Shown piece by piece: positions 44,262-53,196 of a stretch of DNA of 64,000 nt. Below the pieces are notes generated by a model. The model worked only from the letters and a program-made list of their open reading frames with translations, did no database searches and had not been told where the DNA came from. How positions within the stretch are numbered: position 1 is the stretch's first letter; every line of letters starts with the position of its first letter. The DNA comes from Bacillus thuringiensis (GTDB taxonomy: Bacteria; Bacillota; Bacilli; Bacillales; Bacillaceae_G): assembly GCF_022095615.2 (NCBI RefSeq), contig NZ_CP155559.1, forward strand, positions 2,477,501-2,541,500, given 5' to 3'. Made by a program: the position numbers and the translations under genes.

Positions 44262-45344
44262 ATGCTCACTAATAATAGTCCAGAGAATATATTACATACA
44301 GCTTATGAAGCAAAAATGATTTCGTCTGGAGATAATTCGCCATCTATAAAAATAAAAAGGACGAAACTTCAATATTTATTTATAATGTTTCATCTTGGTT
44401 TTGATTCAAATGTTATAAAAACGATGCTAAGTTGGACGAATGGGGAATTTGAAGAGCACGTTAATTCATTAGAATTAGAGGGGCTGTTGAAAAAAACAGG
44501 AGGGAGGTACTATCCAACATGTATGGTTATAACAGCTTGTGAAGGAAAAAACCTTTATAACCTTTGTGAACCTCTAATTAAACCAACACTTAAGATCATT
44601 GAAAATTATTCAAGTCAAATTGAAGCTATTTCAAAAAGAATCGATACATTTAATCATGTATCTAAAGAATCGTATAGTCTTTTACTGTATAGTGGTGTGT
44701 TATTAGATTTTGGACAAATAAATTACATTGAAGAAAACTATTTAAAAAAGAAACGACCTTTAAGAAATAAGAAACGATATTATTATGCAATTCAAGAACA
44801 AGAACTAACAGATAAAGAAGCTTTCGGGATGTATGGTAATACGTATTTAAATTTAGGAGAAGTTCAAATTGGTCTTTATGGAAATTCTCGATATTCAACA
44901 TTAAATTTAATAACAGCAGATAACGAAACATTTGAAGAATATTTTCAAAACACTAATACTGATATTCATTATAAGAAAAAGCAATTAGTAAAAGGTTTCG
45001 TAGCAGCAGATAGACAAATAGATTTACATTTAAACATAGTTTACGAAAAATTAGGCTTATATCAAAATTCACAACCTGTTATCCCTGTATTTAAATCAAC
45101 AGACTTATCTATACTTAACGAAATTGCAAACACAATCAGTAAAGATTTAGTCTTATTGTTTAAAGAAAACGATAAGCCTTTAAAAGAATACTTTGTGAGC
45201 AGCAGATACTCAAAAGAAATAACTTATGAAGAGTTTTTTATCTGGTGGTATCACTTTTTCTATACAAAAGTAACTGAAGAATTAATAAAACAAGGTGTAA
45301 TTATAACAAGCGCACAAGAAAATCAAACGTACATAATTCATTAA
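44262..45344 (+). CDS. Unrecognised protein with N-terminal winged-helix (360 aa)
   Basis: No family recognised. Residues about 30-80 (LQYLFIMFHLGFDSNVIKTM, TNGEFEEHVNSLELEGLLK) look like a winged helix. The remaining 280 residues are soluble, rich in Lys/Glu/Tyr/Asn, with a Tyr-rich basic patch (KKKRPLRNKKRYYYAI, about residues 162-177) that could bind nucleic acid, and QLVKGFVAADRQIDLHL. The gene follows the half-LAGLIDADG gene in the same direction, but a terminator lies between them. GGGAGGGAA precedes the ATG at about 12 bases. It could be a transcriptional regulator or a defence-type DNA-binding protein. Confidence 0.6.
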   Translation: MLTNNSPENILHTAYEAKMISSGDNSPSIKIKRTKLQYLFIMFHLGFDSNVIKTMLSWTNGEFEEHVNSLELEGLLKKTGGRYYPTCMVITACEGKNLYNLCEPLIKPTLKIIENYSSQIEAISKRIDTFNHVSKESYSLLLYSGVLLDFGQINYIEENYLKKKRPLRNKKRYYYAIQEQELTDKEAFGMYGNTYLNLGEVQIGLYGNSRYSTLNLITADNETFEEYFQNTNTDIHYKKKQLVKGFVAADRQIDLHLNIVYEKLGLYQNSQPVIPVFKSTDLSILNEIANTISKDLVLLFKENDKPLKEYFVSSRYSKEITYEEFFIWWYHFFYTKVTEELIKQGVIITSAQENQTYIIH

Positions 45345-45480
45345 TAACTTTAAATTAAAGTATTAATATACTTTTACAAATGTAGCAGCTAAATGGATAC
45401 ATAATTATTAGTAAATAGAGGATAATCTGAAATTAAAATCTAATATAAAGAAAATGAAATATTTAAAGGGGAGAAGAGCC

Positions 45481-45876
45481 GTGCAAAAGAAATTTATCAA
45501 TCCAGAAACGATGCCACCAACTTTTGGATACTCACATGTAGTCGAAGTTACAAACGCTAAACGAACAATTTACATATCTGGACAAGTAGCGATTAACACT
45601 GATGGTCAAATAGTTGGCGTTGGTGATTTAGCTACACAAACGCGACTAGTTTTCGAAAATATTAAAAGTGCATTAGAAACTTCGGAGTTGAAATTTAATG
45701 ATATAGTAAAATTAACATTTTTCTTAACAGATATTTCTCAAATGGCCATTGTCAGAGATATTCGAGATCAATACATTGATACTAACAATCCACCAGCAAG
45801 TTCAGCTGTAGAAGTTAGAAAGTTAATTAACGATAACTTATTAATTGAAATCGAAGCAATTGCTGTAGCAAACTAA
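45481..45876 (+). CDS. RidA (YjgF/YER057c/UK114) family protein
   Basis: A 131-residue RidA-type protein: GYSHVVEVTNAKRTIYISGQ, the NIKSALE helix, DIVKLTFFLTDI, and SSAVEVRKLINDNLLIEIEAIA with the Glu/Arg ligand region (VEVRKL in place of the strict RVxVA). RidA enzymes deaminate reactive imines or enamines from PLP enzymes. GTG at 45481 is chosen, with AAAGGGGAG 8 bases upstream; the length then matches the family (about 130). A strong terminator follows. Confidence 0.88.
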   Translation: MQKKFINPETMPPTFGYSHVVEVTNAKRTIYISGQVAINTDGQIVGVGDLATQTRLVFENIKSALETSELKFNDIVKLTFFLTDISQMAIVRDIRDQYIDTNNPPASSAVEVRKLINDNLLIEIEAIAVAN

Positions 45877-45904
45877 ATTTAAAAGTTTATTCGAAATTAA
45901 TATC

Positions 45905-45953
45905 AATACAATTCGTTTAATGTGTTCATTTCAAACGAATTGTATTTTTTATT
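45905..45953 (+). terminator. Terminator of the RidA gene
   Basis: AATACAATTCGTTT/AAACGAATTGTATT perfect 14-bp stem with a T run. Confidence 0.9.
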
Positions 45954-46496
<543 letters not shown>

Positions 46497-46533
46497 ATAA
46501 AAAAATCTCCCTCACCTTCAGGAAGATTTTTTA
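46497..46533 (-). terminator. Terminator of the YwqG gene
   Basis: On the minus strand AAAAAATCTTCCT is followed by AGGGAGATTTTTTT; stem with two mismatches and flanking T run. Confidence 0.7.
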
Positions 46534-46560
46534 GCTTGCTAGTAGTTTATTTATATATTT

Positions 46561-47376
46561 TTAATAACAATCCCAATTGTAAATAACATTGGAAAAATCT
46601 AGATTTAATAAATCGTCTTTCTTTATAAAGAAATTAGCAACACCAGAATCTCCCCACATAATATTTAATGAATCGTCTGTATCGATTTGCAGTAATAATA
46701 TGTTATGTTGCTGGTATTTTTCTTCCCATTCCCTTGGATCTGTCTGTGTGAAAAATGGATAACCACCAATTTTATGTCCTTGATCTTTACATAAATCATC
46801 ATACAGTTCGCCTAATGCTGTATTATTTTCTTCATCAACAATTTCTTCCCAATCAATCTCCTCACTAAAAATCTTTTCAAATCGATAATCCCTTGATGTT
46901 ACTGGTTGATAATCCAATTCAAACTTTAATTTTGCTGCTTCGGGTATGATAAAGTCCTCTAATTCTAAAGTGTTTAAATAACTAAAATCAGTAATTACCT
47001 TATTTAAATCTTCTATAATTGTAGAATGATAAATAATTCGAAAGTCTTTTTGGATTGTTGGATGATCAAAATCTGCTCCGAAAAGCTCATTGTCAGCACT
47101 TACGAAAAACTGTAACATTCCCTTTTGAGGCATATATTCAACATGCGGCATTTCTTCAAAGTTTAGCTGTGCAAGTAACATCATAGGTTGTCTATTTGAA
47201 TCTTTAGGATGCTCTTGATCTATAGGTAAATACGGATAACCACCAAACTTACTCTCAAAAAGCGTTGTCTCTGCTTTCGCTCCAGACACGTTAATATACG
47301 GTTTCACACTTTCTTCTAAAATACTACGATACTGCTCTAGTTCTTTCGGAATTTGGAGTTGATATGTATTCTTCAT
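46561..47376 (-). CDS. ywqG: YwqG family protein (DUF1963)
   Basis: A 271-residue protein with the DUF1963/YwqG features: ESKFGGYPYLPIDQEHP (about residues 43-59), MMLLAQLNFEEMP, GMLQFFVSADNELFG, and the C-terminal KIGGYPFFTQTDPRE and DDSLNIMWGDSGVANFFI. The family includes proteins of the SMI1/KNR4-like neighbourhood in toxin-immunity loci, but no toxin partner is present here. The function is unknown. AAAGGGAGG lies before the ATG. Confidence 0.88.
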   Translation of the reverse strand: MKNTYQLQIPKELEQYRSILEESVKPYINVSGAKAETTLFESKFGGYPYLPIDQEHPKDSNRQPMMLLAQLNFEEMPHVEYMPQKGMLQFFVSADNELFGADFDHPTIQKDFRIIYHSTIIEDLNKVITDFSYLNTLELEDFIIPEAAKLKFELDYQPVTSRDYRFEKIFSEEIDWEEIVDEENNTALGELYDDLCKDQGHKIGGYPFFTQTDPREWEEKYQQHNILLLQIDTDDSLNIMWGDSGVANFFIKKDDLLNLDFSNVIYNWDCY

Positions 47377-47454
47377 TACATTTGCCTCCCTTTAATAATG
47401 AATTAAAAATGCCTTACTTAATTATATAGCAAGAGATAGCTTCATTGAAAATTG

Positions 47455-47862
47455 TTAAAAGTCCGTTTTTACCCTCGTTTTTTGCGCACTTGGTGGACAA
47501 AGTAGATTATGTTCTAATACCTTTTTATTAATAGTTCGAATTAAATCCGCTGCTTCTGCAGTATTTGTATTTTCTTTTAGCTTTTCTTTTAAATCATCAA
47601 TTTCCGTTGAAAGCTCAATCCACCTAGGTAACACATGATTATTCTTTAACGTTCTATACAATTGCTTTTCAGGATTGTACGAAAGATCTTTATCAAGATT
47701 AAGAGGTTTCCCTTTACCAGGCAAATTATCAAATGACCCTTTCTTTTCTGCCTCTTTAACAATAGAACTAATATGATCCTCATACGTATAGGACCAAACT
47801 TTCTCATCTTTTACTAAAATCTCTTGCTTTTTTAGTTTTTTATCTAGTTCTTCTTGATTCAT
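47455..47862 (-). CDS. DUF1992 protein (DnaJ-C28-related domain)
   Basis: A 135-residue protein with the DUF1992 block: SIVKEAEKKGSFDNLPGKGKPLNL, DKDLSYNPEKQLYRTLKNN, PRWIELSTEIDDLKE, also found at the C-end of eukaryotic DNAJC28. Biochemical role unknown. AGGAGAG lies before the ATG. It is the downstream partner of the esterase gene, 21 bases away, so the two may share an operon. Confidence 0.85.
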   Translation of the reverse strand: MNQEELDKKLKKQEILVKDEKVWSYTYEDHISSIVKEAEKKGSFDNLPGKGKPLNLDKDLSYNPEKQLYRTLKNNHVLPRWIELSTEIDDLKEKLKENTNTAEAADLIRTINKKVLEHNLLCPPSAQKTRVKTDF

Positions 47863-47883
47863 AGAATTTCTCTCCTTTTTATT

Positions 47884-49065
47884 TTATAGTGTTGTTTTTG
47901 TAAGTTTTAATGCTTTCAACCCATCAAATAACTTTTCTCGCCACCAAACACCGTCATGACCGCCTTGGAACTCTTCATAAGTAATTTGGTATTCCTTTTC
48001 TTTTAAAGCCTTATACAGGCGTCTATTAGCCGTTAAAAGAGGTTTGTTTTCAAGTTCTCCTGCTGCTATATAAAAATGATGTTGAGTCGCATTTGAATCT
48101 ATAGATGAAATTTGATTTTCAATCCAAGGAATTTCATTTTCATATCCATCCTTTTTCCAATGAACGGATCCAGACATTGACAACACATTCCCGAAAATAT
48201 GTGGATTTTGAACTGCTGCATAACAAGCCGCTAAGCCACCAAGACTGAATCCAGCAATAGTTGTATGTTTCGCTTCTTGATGCACACGATACTTCGCCTG
48301 AATCCATGGAAGTAATTCCTCCTTTAAAAATGAATTCATTTTATCGTTATAAGTTAGCTCTTCTAGCCGATCAACTGGTTCTATAGCAACAGCAATACAA
48401 GATGGGATTTCTTTTTTGTACATTAAATAATTAAGTGTTTTTGCGATTGAAAGGTTATTAATGAATGAATTCCCATCAAATACAATGAGAAGCTCTTGAA
48501 GGTGTGAAGTGTGAGAATAATCATGAGGCGTATAAATGTGAATTTTACGTGTGTTATTTAAAATCGAACTATGAAAAGAATATGTTTTAATTCTCCCAGA
48601 TGGATAATGATTTGAAGGAAAACGACTGCTATACTGCACGTCCATACCTATTTTTAACACAGACGCTTTATTGGCACCTTCTCCAAATGTATTTTCATTA
48701 AATTGGTCTAGTCGATACTGTTCACTACGCTTTATCCAATCATTTTCGAAAAAATCATTTACTGTAAAATAATAAGTTGAAATAAAACTCTTATTCGTCC
48801 TAAACGTAACATACCAAATATCTGTCTGTAACAATCGTTGTAATTGATTTACAGACAGATCCCAGAATACATAAACGTTTTCAGTATTTTGATCTCCTAA
48901 CCATATATACGTTATAAGCTTATACTGATCATCTATAGGACATTGTTCTATTAGTGGCGTAGCATTTAACTTTATCTCATACAAAAAAGTATACAAAGCT
49001 TTCTCGTTTCTATTCTTTAATTGATTAGTAAGCTCCTCTAACTTAGGACTAATTATTGAAGTCAC
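47884..49065 (-). CDS. Enterochelin esterase-like alpha/beta hydrolase with N-terminal Fes-type domain
   Basis: A 393-residue protein. The first about 170 residues resemble the N-terminal beta-domain of enterochelin esterases; the rest is an esterase D/Fes-type alpha/beta hydrolase. The nucleophile is Ser in TIAGFSLGGLAA (about residue 271) and the catalytic His is in GGHDGVWWRE (about residue 370); IVFDGNSF is a typical strand. No signal peptide, so cytoplasmic. It may hydrolyse iron-siderophore esters such as bacillibactin, but this is inference. GTG at 49065 has GGGAGGAAG upstream. Confidence 0.85.
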   Translation of the reverse strand: MTSIISPKLEELTNQLKNRNEKALYTFLYEIKLNATPLIEQCPIDDQYKLITYIWLGDQNTENVYVFWDLSVNQLQRLLQTDIWYVTFRTNKSFISTYYFTVNDFFENDWIKRSEQYRLDQFNENTFGEGANKASVLKIGMDVQYSSRFPSNHYPSGRIKTYSFHSSILNNTRKIHIYTPHDYSHTSHLQELLIVFDGNSFINNLSIAKTLNYLMYKKEIPSCIAVAIEPVDRLEELTYNDKMNSFLKEELLPWIQAKYRVHQEAKHTTIAGFSLGGLAACYAAVQNPHIFGNVLSMSGSVHWKKDGYENEIPWIENQISSIDSNATQHHFYIAAGELENKPLLTANRRLYKALKEKEYQITYEEFQGGHDGVWWREKLFDGLKALKLTKTTL

Positions 49066-49147
49066 CCATCTTCCTCCCTTGTATTTCTTTCTTTTTACTA
49101 AACTGCTTTTATAAAATTAGGATTCGGATGTTATGTATTTAGATAAG

Positions 49148-49513
49148 TTATTTATTAGAAAGTTTATCAATTGCTTGAATAGAAAGTTCCAACGCTTTTA
49201 TTCTTCTTGTTAAAAGTGTTCTTTGCGGACTACCAGCTTTAGACTTATCATAGGCTCTCTCAATTGATGGAAGCAAACCAGCAAGGATGTAACGAGCTTC
49301 TGCTAGCTCTTCTTGGCTATACTGATGACTTTCTTGATTCCAAACGTTTTCTAGCACTGCTAACCCTACACAAACAGCTTTAAGTCGTTTTTTCACTAAT
49401 GTAGTATTTGCACCTTTTTGAGTCATCTGTAATCGTGCATTTTCAAGTTTACGGATTGTTGACTGTAAAGACTTTATTGATTCTACTTTATCTACATTTG
49501 ATACGTTTTCCAT
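49148..49513 (-). CDS. Small helical protein with internal duplication (121 aa)
   Basis: No known family was recognised. The 121 residues are predicted entirely helical. Two similar 27-residue stretches can be seen: KGANTTLVKKRLKAVCVGLAV (about residues 33-53) and AGSPQRTLLTRRIKALELSIQ (about 91-112), each followed by ENVWNQ or IDKLSN. This suggests a helical hairpin repeat. Basic and acidic residues alternate, so it may bind nucleic acid or another protein. AAGGGACAGG lies before the ATG. Confidence 0.6.
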   Translation of the reverse strand: MENVSNVDKVESIKSLQSTIRKLENARLQMTQKGANTTLVKKRLKAVCVGLAVLENVWNQESHQYSQEELAEARYILAGLLPSIERAYDKSKAGSPQRTLLTRRIKALELSIQAIDKLSNK

Positions 49514-49651
49514 ATTAAGCCTGTCCCTTCTTCGTTTCTAAATTAGTTTTCTTGATATTTGATAATACCATTAAGAAGCGAATTTTACTCAAAATTTTTG
49601 AGTTGGACATGAATTGAAAGGAAAACAGCTAACAAACTTCTATCTCCTCCC

Positions 49652-50053
49652 TCACACATATTCTATATGTACTTCTTTTTTCTCGTTAAAATACCTACAT
49701 GGACAAGTTGTTAATATTGTATATTTTATGAACAAAAAACGTACAAGCAGCATAGCTTGTACGTTTTTATTTTTATTCAGTAAGATAATATAGTAATGTT
49801 TTCGGGTTTTCTCATAATTCATGAAATCTCTATACAAAACGGAATACTTCACAATTTCTGTTTCTATAGAACGATATTGCGGAAACCATTCAAAAAACGA
49901 TTTCCTTAACCATTTTATTTGCTGAAACGTAATGTTTTGTTCGTTTCCATTTAGTACAGAGCTTAAAGTGCCTGCTGTATGCATCCGATAATGATTAAAA
50001 TCAGCGTTTATACAGTCATCTTCGGTAAATTTAGTTTTTAAATCTCGCTGCAA
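49652..50053 (-). CDS. Hypothetical protein, probably extended by a frameshift through its own terminator
   Basis: The first about 90 residues (MQRDLKTKFTEDDCINADFN and FYEWFPQYRSIETEI-like region) look like a normal soluble protein of unknown family. After FMNYEKT the frame reads through the hairpin at 49735-49766, which is a good terminator. Removing one A in the GAGAAAACCC tract (plus-strand 49803-49812) gives a frame NYEKPENITILSY that stops before this hairpin. The extra 45 residues are therefore probably an artefact of a one-base insertion, either real or a sequence error. Confidence 0.55.
   Translation of the reverse strand: MQRDLKTKFTEDDCINADFNHYRMHTAGTLSSVLNGNEQNITFQQIKWLRKSFFEWFPQYRSIETEIVKYSVLYRDFMNYEKTRKHYYIILLNKNKNVQAMLLVRFLFIKYTILTTCPCRYFNEKKEVHIEYV
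49735..49768 (-). terminator. Terminator inside the 3' end of the hypothetical gene
   Basis: AACGTACAAGC/GCTTGTACGTT stem with loop AGCATA and A and T runs on both sides. Confidence 0.8.
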
Positions 50054-50065
50054 TTTTCCACCCCT

Positions 50066-50917
50066 TTATTTCCCTATCCAATTTAATAAGTTTTCATAAT
50101 GATATTGAGCATCTGTATAGCCAAGATTATATAAATTAACGAGCTTTTCTTTATTTCTCTCTATACCGCTTATAGGAAGTTGTACACTTGGTTGAATGAC
50201 ATAAAAGTTATCTTTTTGTTCTAAATGATTCATATAAGATATCGTCTCATTATAAAAACGATAATGTTCTACTAAAGATTCTGCGATATTCGGATATTTT
50301 CTATATAGAATTTTAGCCAGTCCAGAAAATTTATTCCGCTGCTTTTCGTATCCTTCTGGCTTTGTCATAATTACAACGTTCTTTTGGTAACCATCAGCTT
50401 GAGCTTTTAAAACCGGTATAGGATCTATAATTCCTCCATCTAGCAATTTTCGATTATCGTATTCTACAGCAGGTGCTATAAACGGTACAGAACTTGAGGC
50501 ACGAATGATTTTTAAAATATCATTTCTGTGTTCTGTTTTATTATAATAAATAGCCTGTCCTGATTCGCAATCAGTCGTCCCTATGACAAACTGTTCATTT
50601 GAGTTTAAGAAAGTTTGAAAATCAAATGGTACAATTTTATTAGGTACTTCATCAAATAAAAAATCCATTCCGAATAATTCACGTTTTCGAATCAAATTTC
50701 GATAAGATATATAACGGTGATCTGCTACTAGCTCTGTATTTACTTTTTTATTTCTCCCTTTTTGACGTGATAAATAAGTTGCTCCCATACAAGCTCCCGC
50801 CGATACGCCGACTACATAAGGAAAGAATAAGTTCTTTTCCATAAAATATTCGAGTACGCCTGCAGTATACAAACCTTTCATTCCTCCACCTTCTAATACT
50901 AAACCGATATTCTTCAT
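50066..50917 (-). CDS. Patatin-like phospholipase
   Basis: A 283-residue protein with the patatin catalytic dyad: oxyanion loop GLVLEGGGMKGLYTAG (residues about 4-19), nucleophile Ser in GVSAGACMGA (about residue 40), and Asp in LLDGGIIDPIPV (about residue 161). It should act as a lipid acyl hydrolase in the cytoplasm or at the membrane. No signal peptide is present. AGAGGGATAT precedes the ATG. It starts 12 bases upstream of the hypothetical gene (same strand, shared transcript likely). Confidence 0.92.
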   Translation of the reverse strand: MKNIGLVLEGGGMKGLYTAGVLEYFMEKNLFFPYVVGVSAGACMGATYLSRQKGRNKKVNTELVADHRYISYRNLIRKRELFGMDFLFDEVPNKIVPFDFQTFLNSNEQFVIGTTDCESGQAIYYNKTEHRNDILKIIRASSSVPFIAPAVEYDNRKLLDGGIIDPIPVLKAQADGYQKNVVIMTKPEGYEKQRNKFSGLAKILYRKYPNIAESLVEHYRFYNETISYMNHLEQKDNFYVIQPSVQLPISGIERNKEKLVNLYNLGYTDAQYHYENLLNWIGK

Positions 50918-51096
50918 GCTATATCCCTCTGCTTCTTTTTTCTTAATTACATATTAGCACAAGATTTTAAGACTAGATAATATAAATGAATTGCAGAAAT
51001 AACCAGAAACTACTAAAGTAATGTCATAATATCTTTGTGAGTAACATGTTACAATATAAGTAATTCGTTCCACATATATTAAAGGAGGAATTTAAT

Positions 51097-51474
51097 ATGG
51101 GTTTATTTAGCGGTATTTTAGGAAATGCATCAAATACGAGTTCTGAAAGTGTAGAACGTGATTTAGAGAAGATTATGCTAGACGATGAAAAAGTAGAGCA
51201 TGCTTATAAATTAATTCGTGATCTAATCGTATTTACCAATCGTCGTCTTATTTTAGTAGATAAACAAGGAGTAACTGGAAAAAAAACAGAATACCATTCT
51301 ATTCCTTATAAAAGTATTACACAATATAGCATCGAAACGGCAGGGCATTTTGATTTAGATGCAGAACTTAAAATTTGGGTGTCTAGTATGGAGGATCCAA
51401 TTACGAAAGAATTTAAAGGTGACGATAGTATTTTAAGCATTCAAAAAGCGTTAGTGACATATACGACAAAGTAG
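51097..51474 (+). CDS. Bacterial PH domain protein (DUF1696/bPH_1-like)
   Basis: A 125-residue protein. It has a short N-terminal helix, then a PH-like beta barrel (DLIVFTNRRLILVDKQGVTG, IPYKSITQYSIETAGHFD) and a C-terminal helix (SILSIQKALVTYT). Such single-domain bPH proteins are cytoplasmic and of unknown function. AAAGGAGG lies 8 bases before the ATG. Confidence 0.85.
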   Translation: MGLFSGILGNASNTSSESVERDLEKIMLDDEKVEHAYKLIRDLIVFTNRRLILVDKQGVTGKKTEYHSIPYKSITQYSIETAGHFDLDAELKIWVSSMEDPITKEFKGDDSILSIQKALVTYTTK

Positions 51475-51570
51475 TGGGTTATTGTATTTTTATTCATTTT
51501 AGAAATTACTAACCCGAGTATTTTGGAAGAAAATACATTATTTTTGTATATTTAATCTAAAATAACATAA

Positions 51571-51608
51571 AAAGGTAAAGCGTATTTCAAATGCTTTACC
51601 TTTCTTTT
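51571..51608. terminator. Terminator shared by the PH-domain and GNAT genes
   Basis: AAAGGTAAAGC/GCTTTACCTTT perfect 11-bp stem; T-rich on both flanks. Confidence 0.9.
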
Positions 51609-52069
51609 TTGTAAAAAACAAGTGTAGTTTTATCATTTAATTTCTTTATTACTTCTGTTCTTTTATACCCCATTTTTTCGTATAGAAAACAATTTTTTTC
51701 TTCTTCTAAAATCGTAGCAAGTTCAAAAGTCCGTGCTTCTGGATACTTCTCTTCAATTAAAATAAGTACCTTCTGAGCGATTCCTTTCCCTTGATAGATT
51801 GGATGAATGAACATTGGACTAATCCAAAATTTATTAGGTATTTCTTTTTTGGATATGCATATCGCTCCAACAAGGTTCGAATCAAATATAATCTTATAAA
51901 AGGTATTACTAGGATTCTTTATCCTTAAAATGGTTTTTTCAATAGATTCATTTGCTGGGTTTGTTTCATAGTCTTTATATTTATTTAATAAAGGGCTAAA
52001 TGAGTCTATTTGTATTTGAAATACAGCTGCTGCATCATTTGTTGTCGCCTTCTCTAAAGTGATCTCCAT
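51596..52069 (-). CDS. GNAT family N-acetyltransferase
   Basis: A 157-residue acetyltransferase: N-terminal ITLEKATTNDAAAVFQIQID, the acetyl-CoA region MFIHPIYQGKGIAQKVL (about residues 86-102), and LYEKMGYKRTEVI. It begins right after the stop of the BstA-like gene (one base between), with no good ribosome site of its own, so it depends on translational coupling. The substrate is unknown. Confidence 0.87.
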   Translation of the reverse strand: MEITLEKATTNDAAAVFQIQIDSFSPLLNKYKDYETNPANESIEKTILRIKNPSNTFYKIIFDSNLVGAICISKKEIPNKFWISPMFIHPIYQGKGIAQKVLILIEEKYPEARTFELATILEEEKNCFLYEKMGYKRTEVIKKLNDKTTLVFYKKER

Positions 52070-52070
52070 G

Positions 52071-52592
52071 TTACCAATTTAGTCGATTTCTTAATGAAGT
52101 TATATGAGCTGTATGATGACGTCCGTGCCATGCATATAGTCCTATTGCAGGAGCAAGTTTTGTTTCGCCAGTATCTGGATGGTTAAATGTCTTTTCTAGA
52201 TCTTCAAGTTCTAGAGAATATAAAAGGTTAGCCCATCTTTTATGTAATGAATCTAACATTACTAGTGAAACATCTACTGGTAATTTAGAATCAGGTAGTT
52301 CTGCCCACTTCTCTTCTTTATATGGTTTAATCGTTGGATTCTTTTCTGTTAGTGCTAATTTAAAGCGTATGTAGCTGTTCATATGGCTATCAACAACGTG
52401 ATGGACTACTTGACGAACTGTCCATCCACCAACTCGATATGGTGTGTCTAACTGCTTCTGATCTAAATCTTTAATTGCCTTTGTTAGTTCATTAGGTAAA
52501 TCTTCAATTTCTTGAATCCATGTATCAATCATATCTTCAGTTATAGGACGTTTGTATGTAAATTGGCCAATTGGATAACGTAAATCATTCAT
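52071..52592 (-). CDS. bstA: YfiT/BstA-type DinB protein (probable bacillithiol transferase)
   Basis: A 173-residue protein of the YfiT/BstA group. The metal-binding His residues are in [20 protein letters not shown] (about residues 52-71) and [20 protein letters not shown] C-terminal region ([11 protein letters not shown]). Such enzymes catalyse bacillithiol S-transfer in detoxification. ATG at 52592 is chosen with AAGGGGGAC upstream; a longer frame from 52646 lacks a ribosome site. It is the middle gene of a three-gene minus-strand operon (GNAT, BstA-like, GNAT). Confidence 0.82.
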   Translation of the reverse strand: MNDLRYPIGQFTYKRPITEDMIDTWIQEIEDLPNELTKAIKDLDQKQLDTPYRVGGWTVRQVVHHVVDSHMNSYIRFKLALTEKNPTIKPYKEEKWAELPDSKLPVDVSLVMLDSLHKRWANLLYSLELEDLEKTFNHPDTGETKLAPAIGLYAWHGRHHTAHITSLRNRLNW

Positions 52593-52608
52593 GTATAAGT
52601 CCCCCTTA

Positions 52609-53133
52609 TTATAAGCGCGAAGTATTTCTCCATATATAATGTACAAACTTCACATGTTCCCCGTTTAATTCTACAGAATTTGTATCTGCTTCGTTTTGAT
52701 AAGAAAATCCGCTTTTTTCTAGTACAATTTGTGATGCGAGATTATTAGTAGTTGTTTTAGCAAGAACCTCATTAATTTCATTATTTTTCGCCACATCTAA
52801 AACTAATTTTACAGCTGCTGTTGCAACTCCTTTTTTAGTAAACTTTTCTCCGACTCGATAACCTAACGAACTGCTTCGATTTTCCGTATCTATATCTACT
52901 AAATTTATTCGTCCTACAATTTCATTTTCTTCATTACGAATTAAATAAAAATAAGAATCTCCATCCGCTTGTTCTATTAATAAATCGTCTAGTAGCTTTT
53001 GGAAATATTCAAAATTGAAATATTGCGATCCACGATTTGGTACCATTGTTTCAAAAAAAGATTTATTCGTAAGTTCAAACGTAAATAAATCTTTAGCATC
53101 GTGTTTCTTTAATTGTTCTATGTATATTTTCAT
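52609..53133 (-). CDS. RimJ/RimL-type GNAT acetyltransferase
   Basis: A 174-residue acetyltransferase of the RimJ/RimL type: [51 protein letters not shown] (acetyl-CoA loop), and [10 protein letters not shown]. It is the first gene of the three-gene operon with the BstA-like protein. AGAAGGAG lies before the ATG. Could modify ribosomal protein N-termini or a small substrate. Confidence 0.87.
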   Translation of the reverse strand: MKIYIEQLKKHDAKDLFTFELTNKSFFETMVPNRGSQYFNFEYFQKLLDDLLIEQADGDSYFYLIRNEENEIVGRINLVDIDTENRSSSLGYRVGEKFTKKGVATAAVKLVLDVAKNNEINEVLAKTTTNNLASQIVLEKSGFSYQNEADTNSVELNGEHVKFVHYIWRNTSRL

Positions 53134-53196
53134 CTCGCTTACTCCTTCTATATCTACTAACTGTTATATATTCTTTTTTAATCAACTATTTTCCTG

